Shown: one piece after another, positions 63,539-64,000 of the stretch
Layout of the letters: each line of letters opens with the position of its first letter
Numbering within the stretch: position 1 is the first letter of the stretch
From: Modestobacter italicus
GTDB taxonomy: Bacteria > Actinomycetota > Actinomycetes > Mycobacteriales > Geodermatophilaceae
Length of the DNA: 64,000 nucleotides
Reading direction: 5' to 3'
Assembly (NCBI RefSeq): GCF_019799965.1
Contig: NZ_JABGCJ010000002.1
Coordinates: 248,001-312,000 of the forward strand
The notes under the pieces: model-generated
Database searches by the model: none
What the model was told of the DNA's origin: nothing
The model's input: only the letters and a program-made list of their open reading frames with translations
Program-made: the position numbers and the translations under genes

Positions 63539-64000
63539 TCAGGGCAGCTCGAACCGGGCGACCAGCCCGCGCAGCTCCTCGGTGATCGAGGCGAGCGCGA
63601 CCGCCGTCTCCCGGGTCGAACCGGTGGAGCCCGCGGTCGAGCGGGCCGCCTCGGTCACCGACCGCACGTTGGCGCTGACGCCGTCCGTGCCGCTGGCGGC
63701 CTCGGCGACGTTGCGGCTCATCTCCGCCGTCGTCGCGCTCTGCTCCTCCACGGCGGAGGCGATGGTCTGCTGGAAGTCGTTGACCTGCCCGACGACCGCG
63801 GCGATCCCGGCGATCGACTCCGCCGCGCCGGCGGTGTCGGCCTGGATCGCCTCCACCCGCCGGACGATGTCCTCGGTGGCCCGCTGGGTCTCCTGGGCCA
63901 GCTCCTTGACCTCGTTGGCCACCACGGCGAAGCCCTTGCCCGCCTCGCCGGCACGGGCGGCCTCGATGGTGGCGTTCAACGCGAGCAGGTTGGTCTGCTC
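63539..64000 (-). CDS. Methyl-accepting chemotaxis protein, partial
   Basis: Only the C-terminal part (153 codons, then the window edge) is present. It begins in the hairpin tip [19 protein letters not shown] and continues through the return helix of the signalling domain. The tip is nearly identical to that of the tandem-GAF receptor upstream, but the C-terminal helix is longer, so this is likely a full-length receptor. Its sensor region lies outside the window. Confidence 0.9.
   Translation of the reverse strand, partial: EQTNLLALNATIEAARAGEAGKGFAVVANEVKELAQETQRATEDIVRRVEAIQADTAGAAESIAGIAAVVGQVNDFQQTIASAVEEQSATTAEMSRNVAEAASGTDGVSANVRSVTEAARSTAGSTGSTRETAVALASITEELRGLVARFELP

Overview
The window is a contiguous piece of the chromosomal core of a high-GC actinobacterium. 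Gene order runs, with few interruptions, in the order known from Mycobacterium (folC, DUF4233, ndk, rne, rplU, rpmA, obg, proB, proA, moxR/vWA, nadD, rsfS, histidine phosphatase, degV, comEA, comEC, holA, rpsT, lepA, hemW, hrcA, dnaJ, rsmE, phoH, ybeY, CBS protein, cytidine-deaminase-like protein, era, recO, uppS, ArsR). Codon use is strongly G/C-biased. I see no phage, insertion sequence, rRNA or CRISPR. The best fit is Geodermatophilaceae (Blastococcus, Geodermatophilus, Modestobacter), mainly because the selenocysteine tRNA has a CUA anticodon, a trait reported from that family.

Layout. 0-6.2 kb: valS (an archaeal-like type, reversed relative to folC), folC-DUF4233, a small unknown gene, an HTH regulator plus Clp-N protein pair with twin operators, and ndk. 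6.2-18.8 kb: a B12-binding radical SAM protein and its partner, RNase E, L21-L27-Obg, proB, def, an acetyltransferase and proA. 18.9-29.2 kb: MoxR/CoxE-like pair, nadD-rsfS-phosphatase, degV, comEA-comEC-holA and rpsT. 29.3-33.8 kb: an APH-fold kinase, lepA-MOSC and an MDR-type oxidoreductase. 33.9-38.2 kb: the complete selenocysteine set selD, selC, selA, selB. 38.2-46.5 kb: PH-domain protein, enoyl-CoA hydratase, hemW, recQ and an ABC-2 exporter with a DesK/NarL two-component system. 46.5-50 kb: a ParB-like small protein, then hrcA (with CIRCE), dnaJ and rsmE. 50-55.2 kb: a phosphonate-type ABC importer with a fused permease, and a soluble chemoreceptor. 55.3-64 kb: HIT protein, phoH-ybeY-CBS, era, recO, uppS, an ArsR regulator, an ABM-fold protein and a truncated chemoreceptor.

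The main discovery target is the selenocysteine locus. The tRNA gene at 34962-35057 has the long variable arm and anticodon-loop layout of tRNA-Sec, but its anticodon is CTA (34997-34999), so it should read UAG rather than UGA. UGA is the stop codon of nearly every gene in the window. Four genes end in TAG and none in TAA, so UAG must keep a stop function unless a SECIS element is present. selA appears to be expressed through a 9-codon leader ORF whose stop overlaps its start.

A second theme is expression architecture. About twenty genes have a TANNNT-like -10 element exactly 6-7 nt upstream of the start codon, which suggests leaderless transcripts. Neighbouring genes are very often joined by 4-nt GTGA/ATGA overlaps, and three mini-ORFs use the same overlap to lead into def, selA and uppS. 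Other unexplained structure includes two copies of a GGCCATGTT-N4-AACATGGCC palindrome, a 24-bp tandem array closed by an inverted unit, long perfect inverted repeats between rsmE and the importer, a comEC frame with no stop codon before it runs through all of holA, and two genes that seem to need CTG start codons.
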